A DNA stretch of 12,922 bases from DATKWV01 sp035529405 (GCA_035529405.1 DATKWV010000223.1:1-12922); one strand, 5' to 3'; positions 1-7,431 are shown, numbered from the stretch's first letter. Numbers and translations: made by a program. The notes: generated by a model from the letters alone, not told the origin.

Positions 1-291
1 TACTATCGCCTTCCAAACAAAAGCCTGGTTTTTGGTTAATCACACCAGTAGCGCTATAGGGCTTTTGCCTACAGAAGAATCAGGCTTAACACTAATTGAC
101 TTCGTCGGTTCCGCAGGTCAACATAAAATTTGGCGGGCCGGAAAAAGACCGCCATCCTGTAGCAGGTCAGGTTCAGAGTCTGGCTTGGCCAAAGGCTGGG
201 AACTAAACCCGGGGCAGATTCGTATCAGCAATGTTTTATTCGCAGCAGCGCTAATCCAAAAATAATACGGTCGATTATAGAGAATGTATTG
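1..291. other. Non-coding, hairpin-rich leader upstream of the sensor kinase gene
   Basis: No convincing gene lies here. A 77-codon open frame (32-265) has no ribosome binding site and no recognisable domain. The region folds well on paper. An 8-bp perfect stem pairs 18-25 with 60-67 and encloses a 5-bp stem (25-29 with 44-48; base 25 is shared, so one pair must give way) and the palindrome TAGCGCTA (49-56). Further stems are 96-100 with 117-121, TGGCGG 131-136 with CCGCCA 149-154, and CCTG 156-159 with CAGG 163-166. It matches no riboswitch consensus I can recall. It may be the 5' UTR of the kinase gene or a small RNA. No consensus sigma70 promoter is evident. Structures were found by eye only. 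Confidence 0.4.
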
Positions 292-3200
292 ATGTTGCGG
301 CCAAAAAAAGTCACGGATCTTAACACCGATTCAGAAATTGTGAAATCTGACTGTCTGAACGAAAAATCCGGTTTCGACCCGACCATTAACCACACATCTC
401 TTAGAAAAACGGGAATTGAACCTCTCGGGGATATTCCCTGGGGCACACATGTCTGCCAGTTTTATTATACAACGCAAGACCTGATTAACACTCTGGTACC
501 GTATTTTAAGGCCGGGCTGGAGAATAACGAGTTCTGTATGTGGGTCACTTCGGAGCCGTTAGGTGCCGAACAGGCAAGGGCTGCCCTGGAAGACAAAATA
601 AACAACCTGAACGACTATATCCGGAACGGATGTTTAGAGATACTTGACTACACCCAATGGTATACGAAGTCGGGCCGTTTTGACGCCCACAAAATCATAA
701 AAGGCTGGCAGCAGAAAGAAAAACAGGCACTGGAAAAGGGTTTTGAAGGTCTTCGTCTCAGCGGAAACACTCTCTGGCTTGACAGGAATACGTGGGCGCA
801 GTTTATGGCTTACGAAGCAACCGTGGATTCTATCATCGGCAGCCGCAGGATGCTGGCACTTTGTACGTACAGCCTTGACAAGTGTACGGCAGCGGATGTT
901 GCGGACGTTGTTGTCCATCATGATAGTGCCCTTGTCAGCCGCAACGGCAGATTGGTACTTATCAAAAGGCACGGTCTGACCAGGGCCGAGATATTGTTGC
1001 GAGAAAGTGAGCAGAAATACCGCACGTTAGTCGAGACAATGAACGAAGGTCTTGGTATGTTAAACGAAAACTTTGAGTTTACATTTGTCAATAATCGCGC
1101 TGCAGAGATTTTACGGCTCACACCCAATAAGATGATCGGTCATAACATTACCGATTTCCTTGACGAAGAAAACAAAAAAATCATAGAAGGGCAGATGATA
1201 CTGAGACGCAAAGGCAGTCAGGAAAAATTTGACATAACCTGGACCGGCAGAGACGGCTCCAAAGTTGTAACAATGGTTTCTCCCCAACCTGTTTTTGATG
1301 AACACGGCAACTTTAAAGGCTCGCTTGGGACAATTACCGACATTACCGGTCGCAAGCAAATAGAGGAAAGATTACGTCAAAGTCAGGCCCGTTACCGCGC
1401 TGTAATCGAAAACCAGAGCGAATTAATCTGTCGATACACACCGGACTTGAAGCTGACATTCGTCAACAAGGCCTTTTGTCGCTGTTTCGGTAAAACACGC
1501 CGGCAGTTGCTGGGCCGGAGTTTGTTGACGCTGATTTACGGACGGGACCACGAACAGGCAACAAAGATCGTAGCCACCGCTTCCTCAGAAGACCCTCTCA
1601 AAACCGGCGAAATTTGCATGGTTATGCCTGCCGGAGCAAGCTGCTGGATCCGATGGACAGGCACGGCCATATATGATGACAGCGGTCGTTTGCTTGAATA
1701 TCAGTCGGTCGGTCGTGATATCACCACGCATAAAGAGTCGGAACGTCGGCGGATATTGACCGAAAACATTCTCAAGCTCGCTAATGAGAAAATGCATTTG
1801 TCGGATTTGCTGCAGAATGTTTTACACTTAATAAAGGACTTTATCGGATTTGACGCCGTTGCCGTTCGCCTGCAGAAGGACGAGGATTTCCCGTATTTTG
1901 CGGTCGAGGGCTTTGACGCTGAATTTGTCGAGGCCGAAAACTATCTGTGTTCGAAAGACCGGCACGGGCGGATTGACCGTGACCAACAAGGTACGCCGGT
2001 CTTAGACTGTATGTGTGGCTGCGTTTTATCCGGTCGCACAGACCCGGCTTACCCCTTTTTTACCGAAGCCGGAAGTTTCTGGACAAACAACCTCCAGCAG
2101 GTTCTGCAAGCTCAACTGCCTGAAAAATATTGTGCTCGATTGAGAAGCCGCTGTTTAAAAACGGGATACAAGTCTTTGGCCCTTATACCGTTGCGCTGGA
2201 GAGACCGGATTATAGGGCTGCTACAGCTAAGTGACTTTAGAGAAAAACGCTTAAACCCCGATTTGCTGCGATTTCTTGAGGAAAGAAGTTCAAGCTTGGC
2301 CGTGGCTCTGGCAAGAATTGACGCCGAGCAGCAAATCGAAAGCCTCGCAAGGTTCCCGGCGGAAAACCCCTGGCCCGTATTTCGCGTTACAAAAGACGGA
2401 ACTATTTTATACGCCAATCAGGCAGGCCAAAACTTGCTGCAGGACTACGGCTGCAGTGCAGGCCGGCATGTACCTGAAAACTGGACAAAGTCAATCGGGG
2501 CTGCACTTGTTTCCAACACCACTCAGACCTGTGACCTTAAGTGTCAGCAGCGAGTCTTTTCGTTTACCACCACCGCCATAACCGAATCCGGTTACATCAA
2601 TATATATGCGCACGACGTAACCGAGCAAAGAAACGCTGAGCAGAAAATCCTCAAACTTAACGAAGAACTCGAACAGCGGGTCGCTGAGCGCACGAGCAAA
2701 CTGACAAAAACAAACAAGCAGTTCCTGTGGGAAATCGTGCGGCGCAAGCGTCTCGAAAGAGAGATCCTCGACATCAGCGAGCGGGAACAAAAGCGAATCG
2801 GGCAGGAACTGCATGACAGTGTCGGCCAGCAGTTTACCGGTATTGCGTTTATGGCAAAGGTCCTGCAGCAGAAGCTGGAAAAAAAATCCATACCCGAGGC
2901 AGCTGAGGCCGCACAGATAGTCAAACTCGTCAATGACGCCACAGAGCAGGCACGGGGTCTTGCCAGGGGACTTTTTCCTGTAGATTTGACCGGCGGCACT
3001 TTAACAGCAGCCTTACAGGAACTGGCGGAAAGCATACACAGGCTTTTTGGCGTTGACTGCAGTTTCAAATCCAGGAACCGGCTTGAAATCAGCAGCAGTA
3101 CCATGGCCGTACACCTGTATCGTATTACTCAGGAGGCTGTGGCCAATGCCGTAAAACACGGCAGGGCAAACAGCGTTTGCATCAGGCTGGAGAACGGCCG

Positions 3201-3441
3201 TGAAGAATCTGTCCTGACCATAGAAAATGACGGCCTGGACTTCCCGAATAAACTGCAGGAAAAGGGGCTGGGACTGCATATTATGAACCACCGCGCGGAC
3301 ATTATCGGGGCATCGCTGCAGGTCGGCAAGGCCGACCACGGCGGCACAATCGTCAAATGTGTATTCCCGAATAAAAGCGGGCGGATTGCTCCCGGTGAAA
3401 AACCTCAGCTGCAACAATACAAAGAGGGTATAAAGCCATGA
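292..3441 (+). CDS. MEDS-PAS-PAS-GAF-PAS sensor histidine kinase (HisKA_3/NarX-type transmitter)
   Basis: This is a 1049-residue, apparently cytoplasmic sensor kinase with no obvious membrane segment. Domains: MEDS about 45-205 (PWGTHVCQFYY, H53 and C55), PAS1 about 239-358 ending DITGRK, PAS2 about 366-480, GAF about 495-680, PAS3 about 684-780, coiled coil about 780-828, HisKA_3 about 830-900 with phospho-accepting H841 in ELHDSVGQ, and HATPase_c about 935-1030 with N box N952, G1 D980-G981 and G2 GLGLH (992-996). The transmitter is of the NarX/DesK class, which fits the LuxR-family regulator encoded next. MEDS domains are known from DcmR and methanogen/methylotroph sensors and are thought to bind small hydrocarbon derivatives; the ligand here is unknown. 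The GAF carries C573, C575, C577, C614 and C621. The ATG at 292 is preferred over the adjacent TTG at 289; the ribosome binding site is weak. The stop overlaps the next start (ATGA), implying translational coupling. Architecture is confident; stimulus is not. Confidence 0.92.
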   Translation: MLRPKKVTDLNTDSEIVKSDCLNEKSGFDPTINHTSLRKTGIEPLGDIPWGTHVCQFYYTTQDLINTLVPYFKAGLENNEFCMWVTSEPLGAEQARAALEDKINNLNDYIRNGCLEILDYTQWYTKSGRFDAHKIIKGWQQKEKQALEKGFEGLRLSGNTLWLDRNTWAQFMAYEATVDSIIGSRRMLALCTYSLDKCTAADVADVVVHHDSALVSRNGRLVLIKRHGLTRAEILLRESEQKYRTLVETMNEGLGMLNENFEFTFVNNRAAEILRLTPNKMIGHNITDFLDEENKKIIEGQMILRRKGSQEKFDITWTGRDGSKVVTMVSPQPVFDEHGNFKGSLGTITDITGRKQIEERLRQSQARYRAVIENQSELICRYTPDLKLTFVNKAFCRCFGKTRRQLLGRSLLTLIYGRDHEQATKIVATASSEDPLKTGEICMVMPAGASCWIRWTGTAIYDDSGRLLEYQSVGRDITTHKESERRRILTENILKLANEKMHLSDLLQNVLHLIKDFIGFDAVAVRLQKDEDFPYFAVEGFDAEFVEAENYLCSKDRHGRIDRDQQGTPVLDCMCGCVLSGRTDPAYPFFTEAGSFWTNNLQQVLQAQLPEKYCARLRSRCLKTGYKSLALIPLRWRDRIIGLLQLSDFREKRLNPDLLRFLEERSSSLAVALARIDAEQQIESLARFPAENPWPVFRVTKDGTILYANQAGQNLLQDYGCSAGRHVPENWTKSIGAALVSNTTQTCDLKCQQRVFSFTTTAITESGYINIYAHDVTEQRNAEQKILKLNEELEQRVAERTSKLTKTNKQFLWEIVRRKRLEREILDISEREQKRIGQELHDSVGQQFTGIAFMAKVLQQKLEKKSIPEAAEAAQIVKLVNDATEQARGLARGLFPVDLTGGTLTAALQELAESIHRLFGVDCSFKSRNRLEISSSTMAVHLYRITQEAVANAVKHGRANSVCIRLENGREESVLTIENDGLDFPNKLQEKGLGLHIMNHRADIIGASLQVGKADHGGTIVKCVFPNKSGRIAPGEKPQLQQYKEGIKP

Positions 3442-4097
3442 AAACCAAAAAGACAATCTTCATTGTTGACGACCATCCCATCGTCCACCAGGGACTGGCT
3501 GAGCTTATAAACCACGAACAGGACCTGGCCGTCTGCGGACACGCTGAGGACGCCAATCAGGCAATGGCGGAAATAAAGAAGCTCAATCCCTCGATGGTCA
3601 TTGTTGATATAAGCCTGCGGAAGAAAAACGGTATGGAGCTTATAAAGGACATCAAGGCCCAGTATCCGGCCCTACCGATTCTTACGCTGTCGATGCACGA
3701 TGAGACCTTGTACGCTGAACGGGCACTGCGGGCCGGCGCCAGGGGTTATATCATGAAGGCCGAAGCTACGGAAAATGTCATTACGGCGATTCGCAGGGTC
3801 CTTGACAATAAATTGTACGTAAGCGAAAGAATCGCCGACAGGCTGATGCACCGTATGGTGGGCAGCCGGCCCCAGGCCGGCAGCAGCCCGCTTGACTGCT
3901 TAAGTGACCGTGAGCTTGAGGTTCTTTTGCTGATTGGGCAGGGTCACGGCACTCGGCAGATAGCTGAAAAGCTTTACTTGAGCATAAAGACGATAGAAAC
4001 TTACCGTGCACATATAAAGGAAAAGCTGAACCTCACCAATGCCGCGGAGCTTTTGCGGTACAGCATACAATGGGCCAACAGCGGCAATAAAGTATAG
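3438..4097 (+). CDS. NarL/LuxR-family response regulator, partner of the MEDS kinase
   Basis: A full-length 219-residue two-domain regulator. The receiver (about 5-122) has acidic pocket D11 and D12, phospho-acceptor D57 (VIVDISL), S85, Y104 and K107. The LuxR-type HTH (about 155-213) shows the usual LSDRELEVL start and the KTIETYRAHIKEKL recognition segment. It should be phosphorylated by the upstream HisKA_3 kinase and then bind DNA as a dimer. The start ATG overlaps the kinase stop by four bases, which strongly supports a cognate pair. Its receiver is clearly paralogous to the two receiver-only proteins encoded at 4812-5252 and 5322-5834, suggesting local tandem duplication. Target genes are not visible from the sequence; its own region and the redox genes downstream are candidates by proximity only. 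Confidence 0.95.
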   Translation: MKTKKTIFIVDDHPIVHQGLAELINHEQDLAVCGHAEDANQAMAEIKKLNPSMVIVDISLRKKNGMELIKDIKAQYPALPILTLSMHDETLYAERALRAGARGYIMKAEATENVITAIRRVLDNKLYVSERIADRLMHRMVGSRPQAGSSPLDCLSDRELEVLLLIGQGHGTRQIAEKLYLSIKTIETYRAHIKEKLNLTNAAELLRYSIQWANSGNKV

Positions 4098-4535
4098 CCG
4101 TATGCAATTTATCACCTGTTACGGTTATGCTTGTCTTAGTCAATCTAAAAATCATTTTTCCGCTTGTCCGTTGATATAGGAATTTCCCTTAGCGGCCTTG
4201 AAGTAATTCGACGGATAACGAAAACAGGCCCAGCCCCGATTTACAGCGCCTAATCTGCGGTTACTATTTGCTGTTGGATGGAAAGAGATGTCAGGAAAAC
4301 AAACAGCCATAATTGGGATGCGCAAGAGACATGAAAGTCATGCTTTTCTCTCCTCCTCCTCCGAGCCAGGCCTGGTGACTGCATCACGTCGCGTGGGACA
4401 AAAAACCAGGCCTGGCTGACGATTAATATCAGCCTGGCGGTGTTGTATCATAGAAATTATTGGAAGAACTTACGTGTTTTGCGGTGAGCATTTTTGTCGG
4501 GGCGTGAATAAATTCTGTTTTGGAAGGAGGCGAAA
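4098..4535. other. 438-base intergenic region between the two-component pair and csrA
   Basis: I find no plausible ORF on either strand here except antisense shadows of csrA. A 9-bp imperfect stem (4094-4102 with 4120-4128, one G:T pair) begins at the regulator stop codon, but it lacks a following T-run, so it is a poor intrinsic terminator. A polypyrimidine run lies at 4345-4362, directly before the inverted repeat described separately. About eight GGA triplets occur, roughly what chance gives, so CsrA binding to its own leader is possible but not shown. No sigma70 promoter with both boxes was found by eye, though csrA probably has its own promoter given the gap length. Confidence 0.6.
4364..4417. 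repeat. 13-bp perfect inverted repeat with palindromic arms
   Basis: Arms AGCCAGGCCTGGT (4364-4376) and ACCAGGCCTGGCT (4405-4417) are exact reverse complements. Each arm contains the perfect palindrome CCAGGCCTGG. The 28-base loop holds a second small hairpin, CACG (4385-4388) with CGTG (4392-4395). A partial third copy of the core, AGCCTGG, lies at 4431-4437. This could be a cruciform, two operator half-sites for a dimeric regulator, or a strong RNA hairpin about 120 bases before csrA. A terminator is unlikely on the + strand because no T-run follows the distal arm. Confidence 0.75.
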
Positions 4536-4718
4536 ATGTTGGTCTTAAGCAGGCGTAAGGATGAGTCAATTATGGTAGGCGAAGATGTAGAGGTAAAAAT
4601 AGTTGACGTTCGCGGCAATAAAGTGCGGCTTGGTATAACCGCTCCAAGGTCGGTGCCGGTACACCGTAAGGAAATATACGAAGCCATACATTGCCAAAAG
4701 TCGCAGGGACCTGAATAA
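4536..4718 (+). CDS. csrA: Carbon storage regulator CsrA (RNA-binding translational regulator)
   Basis: A 60-residue protein covering the whole CsrA family length. It begins MLVLSRRKDESIMVGEDVEV and contains the conserved VRLGITAP and VPVHRKEIYEAI segments. The RNA-contact residues known in E. coli CsrA, L4 and R44, are both present. CsrA dimers bind GGA motifs in mRNA leaders, usually blocking ribosome access. A strong ribosome binding site (GGAAGGAGG) sits seven bases before the ATG. It is followed, after 93 bases, by a receiver-only gene and appears to head a five-gene unit ending in the glycosyltransferase. No FliW gene is seen in the window. Identification is very secure; targets are unknown. 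Confidence 0.97.
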   Translation: MLVLSRRKDESIMVGEDVEVKIVDVRGNKVRLGITAPRSVPVHRKEIYEAIHCQKSQGPE

Positions 4719-4811
4719 ATAATCGACTCTCGCAGAAATAAACAGGGTCGAAAAAGTAAGGTTGGTTTAAGCACACCCGTTTTTGGCAAAGGTTTTTGAA
4801 GGAATCAGGTT

Positions 4812-5252
4812 TTGAAGGAGAAAAAAGAAAAAAAGGACCAGGAAAAAACCAAGACAAGAATCCTGGTTGTTGACGACCATGACATTGTGCGCAAAGGATT
4901 GACGCTGCTGATAAACCAGGAACCCGACCTTATGGTTTGTGCCGAGGCCGAGAACGGCGAGAATATTTTTGAGCTTATCGAGAATCACAAGGTTGACCTG
5001 GCGATAATCGATATTTCGCTGAACGATACGGACGGTATCGAACTTACGCAAAAAGTAAAGTCACGATACCCACACCTGCCGGTGCTTATACTGACTATGC
5101 ACAATGAGGCCATTTATTCCGAGAAGGCTTTTGAGGCGGGTGCCGGCGGATATATCAAAAAACAAGAGGCCGCTGAAACCATTATCACTGCTATACGTTT
5201 GATGCTCAGCAGCAGGGGTTACACCAGCGTAAGGATGGCTGAAAAGTTGTAG
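4812..5252 (+). CDS. Receiver-only NarL-type response regulator (no HTH)
   Basis: A 146-residue protein with a lysine/glutamate-rich N-terminus (about residues 2-14) followed by a complete receiver: acidic pair D21-D22, phospho-acceptor D67 (AIIDISL), T95, Y114 and K117. All residues for phosphorylation are kept. It ends at AEKL, exactly where the related full-length regulator at 3438-4097 continues into its linker and HTH, so the DNA-binding half is absent. The start is TTG, chosen because GAAGGA (4798-4803) lies eight bases upstream and no ATG precedes the receiver. The reading frame stays open after the TAG stop (5250-5252) and runs directly into the next receiver. It may act as a phosphate sink or through protein contact. 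Domain call secure; role inferred. Confidence 0.88.
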   Translation: MKEKKEKKDQEKTKTRILVVDDHDIVRKGLTLLINQEPDLMVCAEAENGENIFELIENHKVDLAIIDISLNDTDGIELTQKVKSRYPHLPVLILTMHNEAIYSEKAFEAGAGGYIKKQEAAETIITAIRLMLSSRGYTSVRMAEKL

Positions 5253-5321
5253 GAAAAGAATAAAAGAATTACGGCTGTTCGGCATGCTGTGCCGGGACGG
5301 TCAAAACCGGACTGTCGGGGA

Positions 5322-5834
5322 ATGAAAGTTGTGAGCGGTACCGAACAACAAGGTAACAGTTCTGAAAAGAAAACCAGAGTCCTGATTGCGGACGGCCATC
5401 CTGCCGTGCGCCGTGCGCTGATAAGTCTAATTAATCAGAACACCGACTTTGCGGTTTGCCTGGAAGCCGATAATGCGCTCGAGGCGCTGGAGATACTCAA
5501 AAAACAGCACGTTGATTTGGCAATCGCGGATATTTCCCTCAGAGGCGAAGACACCGGAGCACTTGCTGAAAAAATAAAGTTGCAGTGTCCGAGCCTGCCG
5601 GTGCTGATACTTTCAATGGAAGACGAAGTGCTTTATGCCGAAAGTTTTTCGGTGACAGACCAAAGAGAATACGTCGTAAAGAAAAACGCAACTCAAAAGA
5701 TAACAAAGGCAATTCAATATATACAGACGCTGCTGAACAACCATTTCCTCGGATTTACCGTCCTGGTCAGGATTGACAGCAGCACAGCAAACGATAGCAG
5801 TTTTATGCAAAAAGAATTGTCAGGTTACCGATGA
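5322..5834 (+). CDS. Degenerate receiver-domain protein (third tandem paralogue)
   Basis: About 170 residues from ATG 5322. GTG 5289 and GTG 5331 are alternative starts; the last has GGGG at good spacing. The receiver aligns with its two upstream paralogues but is degenerate. In IADGHPAV only the first acidic residue of the pocket is kept (D24) and the second is G25. Phospho-acceptor D70 (AIADISL), S98 and K120 remain, and the usual AGARGY loop is replaced by TDQREY. There is no HTH; the last 35 or so residues match nothing I recognise. The frame is continuous with the preceding receiver gene across one TAG codon. It may be a pseudo-receiver that signals without normal phosphorylation, or a decaying duplicate. 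Confidence 0.75.
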   Translation: MKVVSGTEQQGNSSEKKTRVLIADGHPAVRRALISLINQNTDFAVCLEADNALEALEILKKQHVDLAIADISLRGEDTGALAEKIKLQCPSLPVLILSMEDEVLYAESFSVTDQREYVVKKNATQKITKAIQYIQTLLNNHFLGFTVLVRIDSSTANDSSFMQKELSGYR

Positions 5835-5856
5835 TTTCGTGTAAGGGGTATTAATC

Positions 5857-6063
5857 ATGAACAGCGCCGACATCGAAGCTATTTCCGCCAGATTCAGAAA
5901 AGCGGCGATGAAAAACTGCTGTCCTGAGTGCGGTTCCATAATGGCTGAGGTGGACCGGCGAAGAGAAAACGGAGCCTTGTTTGTCTGGTATCGGTGCGGC
6001 AGAACCGGCTGCGGCGGCCAATGGTTACAAAAAGCAGCCCAGGAAAGCGGACAATTACGATGA
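5857..6063 (+). CDS. Small zinc-ribbon protein of unknown function
   Basis: A 68-residue protein with two cysteine knuckles: C22-P-E-C25 and C47-G-R-T-G-C52, the typical spacing of a four-Cys zinc ribbon. A short basic N-terminal helix precedes it (residues about 5-19). The start ATG has GGGG nine bases upstream (GGGGTATTAATCATG). The gene follows the degenerate receiver by 22 bases, and its TGA stop overlaps the glycosyltransferase start (ATGA), so the two are probably translated together. It could bind nucleic acid or a protein partner. I do not recognise a named family, and no function should be assigned. Coding potential is supported by the motif, the ribosome binding site and the coupled overlap. 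Confidence 0.8.
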   Translation: MNSADIEAISARFRKAAMKNCCPECGSIMAEVDRRRENGALFVWYRCGRTGCGGQWLQKAAQESGQLR

Positions 6064-7337
6064 TTGATATGCAAGGAAATGTTGTTTTTGTCTCTTCGTT
6101 TGTGCCCAGAAAGTGCGGTATTGCCACCTTCACGTCGGACCTTGTCAACGGTGTGGGGATTTCCGCCTCAGACGGGTTTCGGCCGACTGTCGTTGCCATG
6201 CAGTCCGGCCCGGAGCTTAGATATGACAAACCGGTCAGATTCAGGATTCGCAAAGAAATGGAACACGATTATATCCACGCAGCGGACTATGTGAATTTCA
6301 GCAGTGCGGATGTAGTGTGTCTGCAGCACGAATTCGGATTGTTTGGCGGCGCCGCGGGAGCATATATAAACCTTTTTCTTGAAAGGGTCAATAAACCGGT
6401 AATCACAACCTTGCATACGGTTCTGGAGAACGCACCGAGCGAATACTTCCGGTCTCTCAGTGATGTATGCCAGGCTTCAGAGTGTGTAGTAGTGATGAAT
6501 AAGCGCGGCATAAAAATGCTGCGCGACATTTATGGTGTACCTGCCGGAAAGATAAAGTTGATTCCGCACGGAATACCGGATTTGCCTTTTTCAGTCGGCG
6601 ACTACCACAAACAAAAACTGGGCATAGGCCGGCGAAAAGTAATTCTAACCTTCGGATTGCTGAGCAGGCACAAGGGCATAGAAGTCATGCTCAGGGCCTT
6701 GCCGAGCATTGTCAAAGCAGACCCGTCAGTGCTTTATATAGTCCTGGGAGCAACCCATCCCGAGGTTCTGCGTCGTGAAGGACAGCGTTACAAATTCAAG
6801 CTTGAAAAGATAGTCGCACAATTGAAATTGGCAGAAAATGTTGTCTTTCATAATCGTTTCGTGGACAAGCGCGAGCTTTTTGAGTTTCTCATCGCAGCAG
6901 ATGTTTATGTGACCCCTTACCTGAACAAGGAGCAGCTGACAAGCGGAACACTGGCCTTTGCCGTAGGTGCCGGCAAGGCGGTGGTTTCCACTCCATACTG
7001 GGCCGCTGAAGAATTACTTGCCGAAGGCCGCGGCAAGCTGGTGCACTTCGGCGATTCCGAGGAACTGGCCGGGACAATACTGGAAATTTTTAATGATGAA
7101 ACCCTTTTTTTCAGTATGAAAACACGCGCATACAGTTACGGAAGGTCAATGATTTGGCAAAAAGTCGGTCAGGCTTACCGGAAGCTGTTTACTGCGCAAA
7201 AACCCGCGCTGGTTATTTCGTCGTCGGCACAGCCCGACATATACAATTGTAAAACACGGTGTATGAGCCGGTTTGCGCTGCCTTACCGTAAGTTACTACA
7301 GGATGCAGACCCGTTGCAGATACACAGGTCTGCTTAG
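6060..7337 (+). CDS. Family GT4 glycosyltransferase (GT-B fold)
   Basis: A 425-residue glycosyltransferase. The N-terminal half opens with SSFVPRKCGIATFTSDL (12-28), the glycine-rich acceptor-side loop of this group, followed by LQHEFG (88-93). The C-terminal half has LIPHGIPD, the FGLLSRHKG segment (about 198-206) and a modified EX7E region at EQLTSGTLAF (291-300), ending GKAVVSTPYWAAEEL. These features place it among GT4 enzymes that use nucleotide-sugar donors; donor and acceptor cannot be read from sequence. The frame is open further upstream, but ATG 6060 is chosen because it overlaps the zinc-ribbon stop and puts the first beta strand right at the start. It ends the csrA-led gene group, so production of a surface or storage glycan under CsrA control is plausible but unproven. 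Confidence 0.88.
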   Translation: MIDMQGNVVFVSSFVPRKCGIATFTSDLVNGVGISASDGFRPTVVAMQSGPELRYDKPVRFRIRKEMEHDYIHAADYVNFSSADVVCLQHEFGLFGGAAGAYINLFLERVNKPVITTLHTVLENAPSEYFRSLSDVCQASECVVVMNKRGIKMLRDIYGVPAGKIKLIPHGIPDLPFSVGDYHKQKLGIGRRKVILTFGLLSRHKGIEVMLRALPSIVKADPSVLYIVLGATHPEVLRREGQRYKFKLEKIVAQLKLAENVVFHNRFVDKRELFEFLIAADVYVTPYLNKEQLTSGTLAFAVGAGKAVVSTPYWAAEELLAEGRGKLVHFGDSEELAGTILEIFNDETLFFSMKTRAYSYGRSMIWQKVGQAYRKLFTAQKPALVISSSAQPDIYNCKTRCMSRFALPYRKLLQDADPLQIHRSA

Positions 7338-7431
7338 ACATTGTGGTTTATTCCTGTGCGGAATTGTATATTCAAAAAGCACGGACAAGGCAAGAACAAA
7401 GCCTGTAATGCCGGTGTGAAAAGGTGTTAAT
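7338..7431. other. Short intergenic region upstream of the DUF1540 gene
   Basis: Ninety-four bases with no gene and no good hairpin terminator. TTGTGG (7341-7346) and a TATATT-like box (7367-7372) are 20 bases apart, too far for a confident sigma70 promoter. The octamer AAAGCCTG (7398-7405) recurs upstream of the CBS gene and at 20-27. Confidence 0.4.

Noticed and set aside
168..182. GGTTCAGAGTC as a tRNA T-arm
   Set aside because: No acceptor stem, anticodon arm or CCA-end context could be assembled around it.
32..265. 77-codon open frame at the left end
   Set aside because: No ribosome binding site, no recognisable domain, low-complexity Ser/Gly content, and it covers a hairpin-rich region.
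2592..3456. Long minus-strand open frames under the histidine kinase
   Set aside because: They are antisense to conserved HisKA_3/HATPase coding sequence, have no family features, and reflect codon bias.
4098..4535. CsrA-binding GGA motifs as an autoregulatory leader
   Set aside because: The number of GGA triplets is about that expected by chance, and none sits in a clear hairpin loop matching the CsrA consensus.
5250..5252. TAG as a pyrrolysine or suppressed codon, prompted by the MEDS domain's methanogen/methylotroph links
   Set aside because: TAG ends several other clearly complete genes here (regulator at 4097, glycosyltransferase at 7337, YHS lipoprotein at 12254), and no pyrrolysine genes are present.
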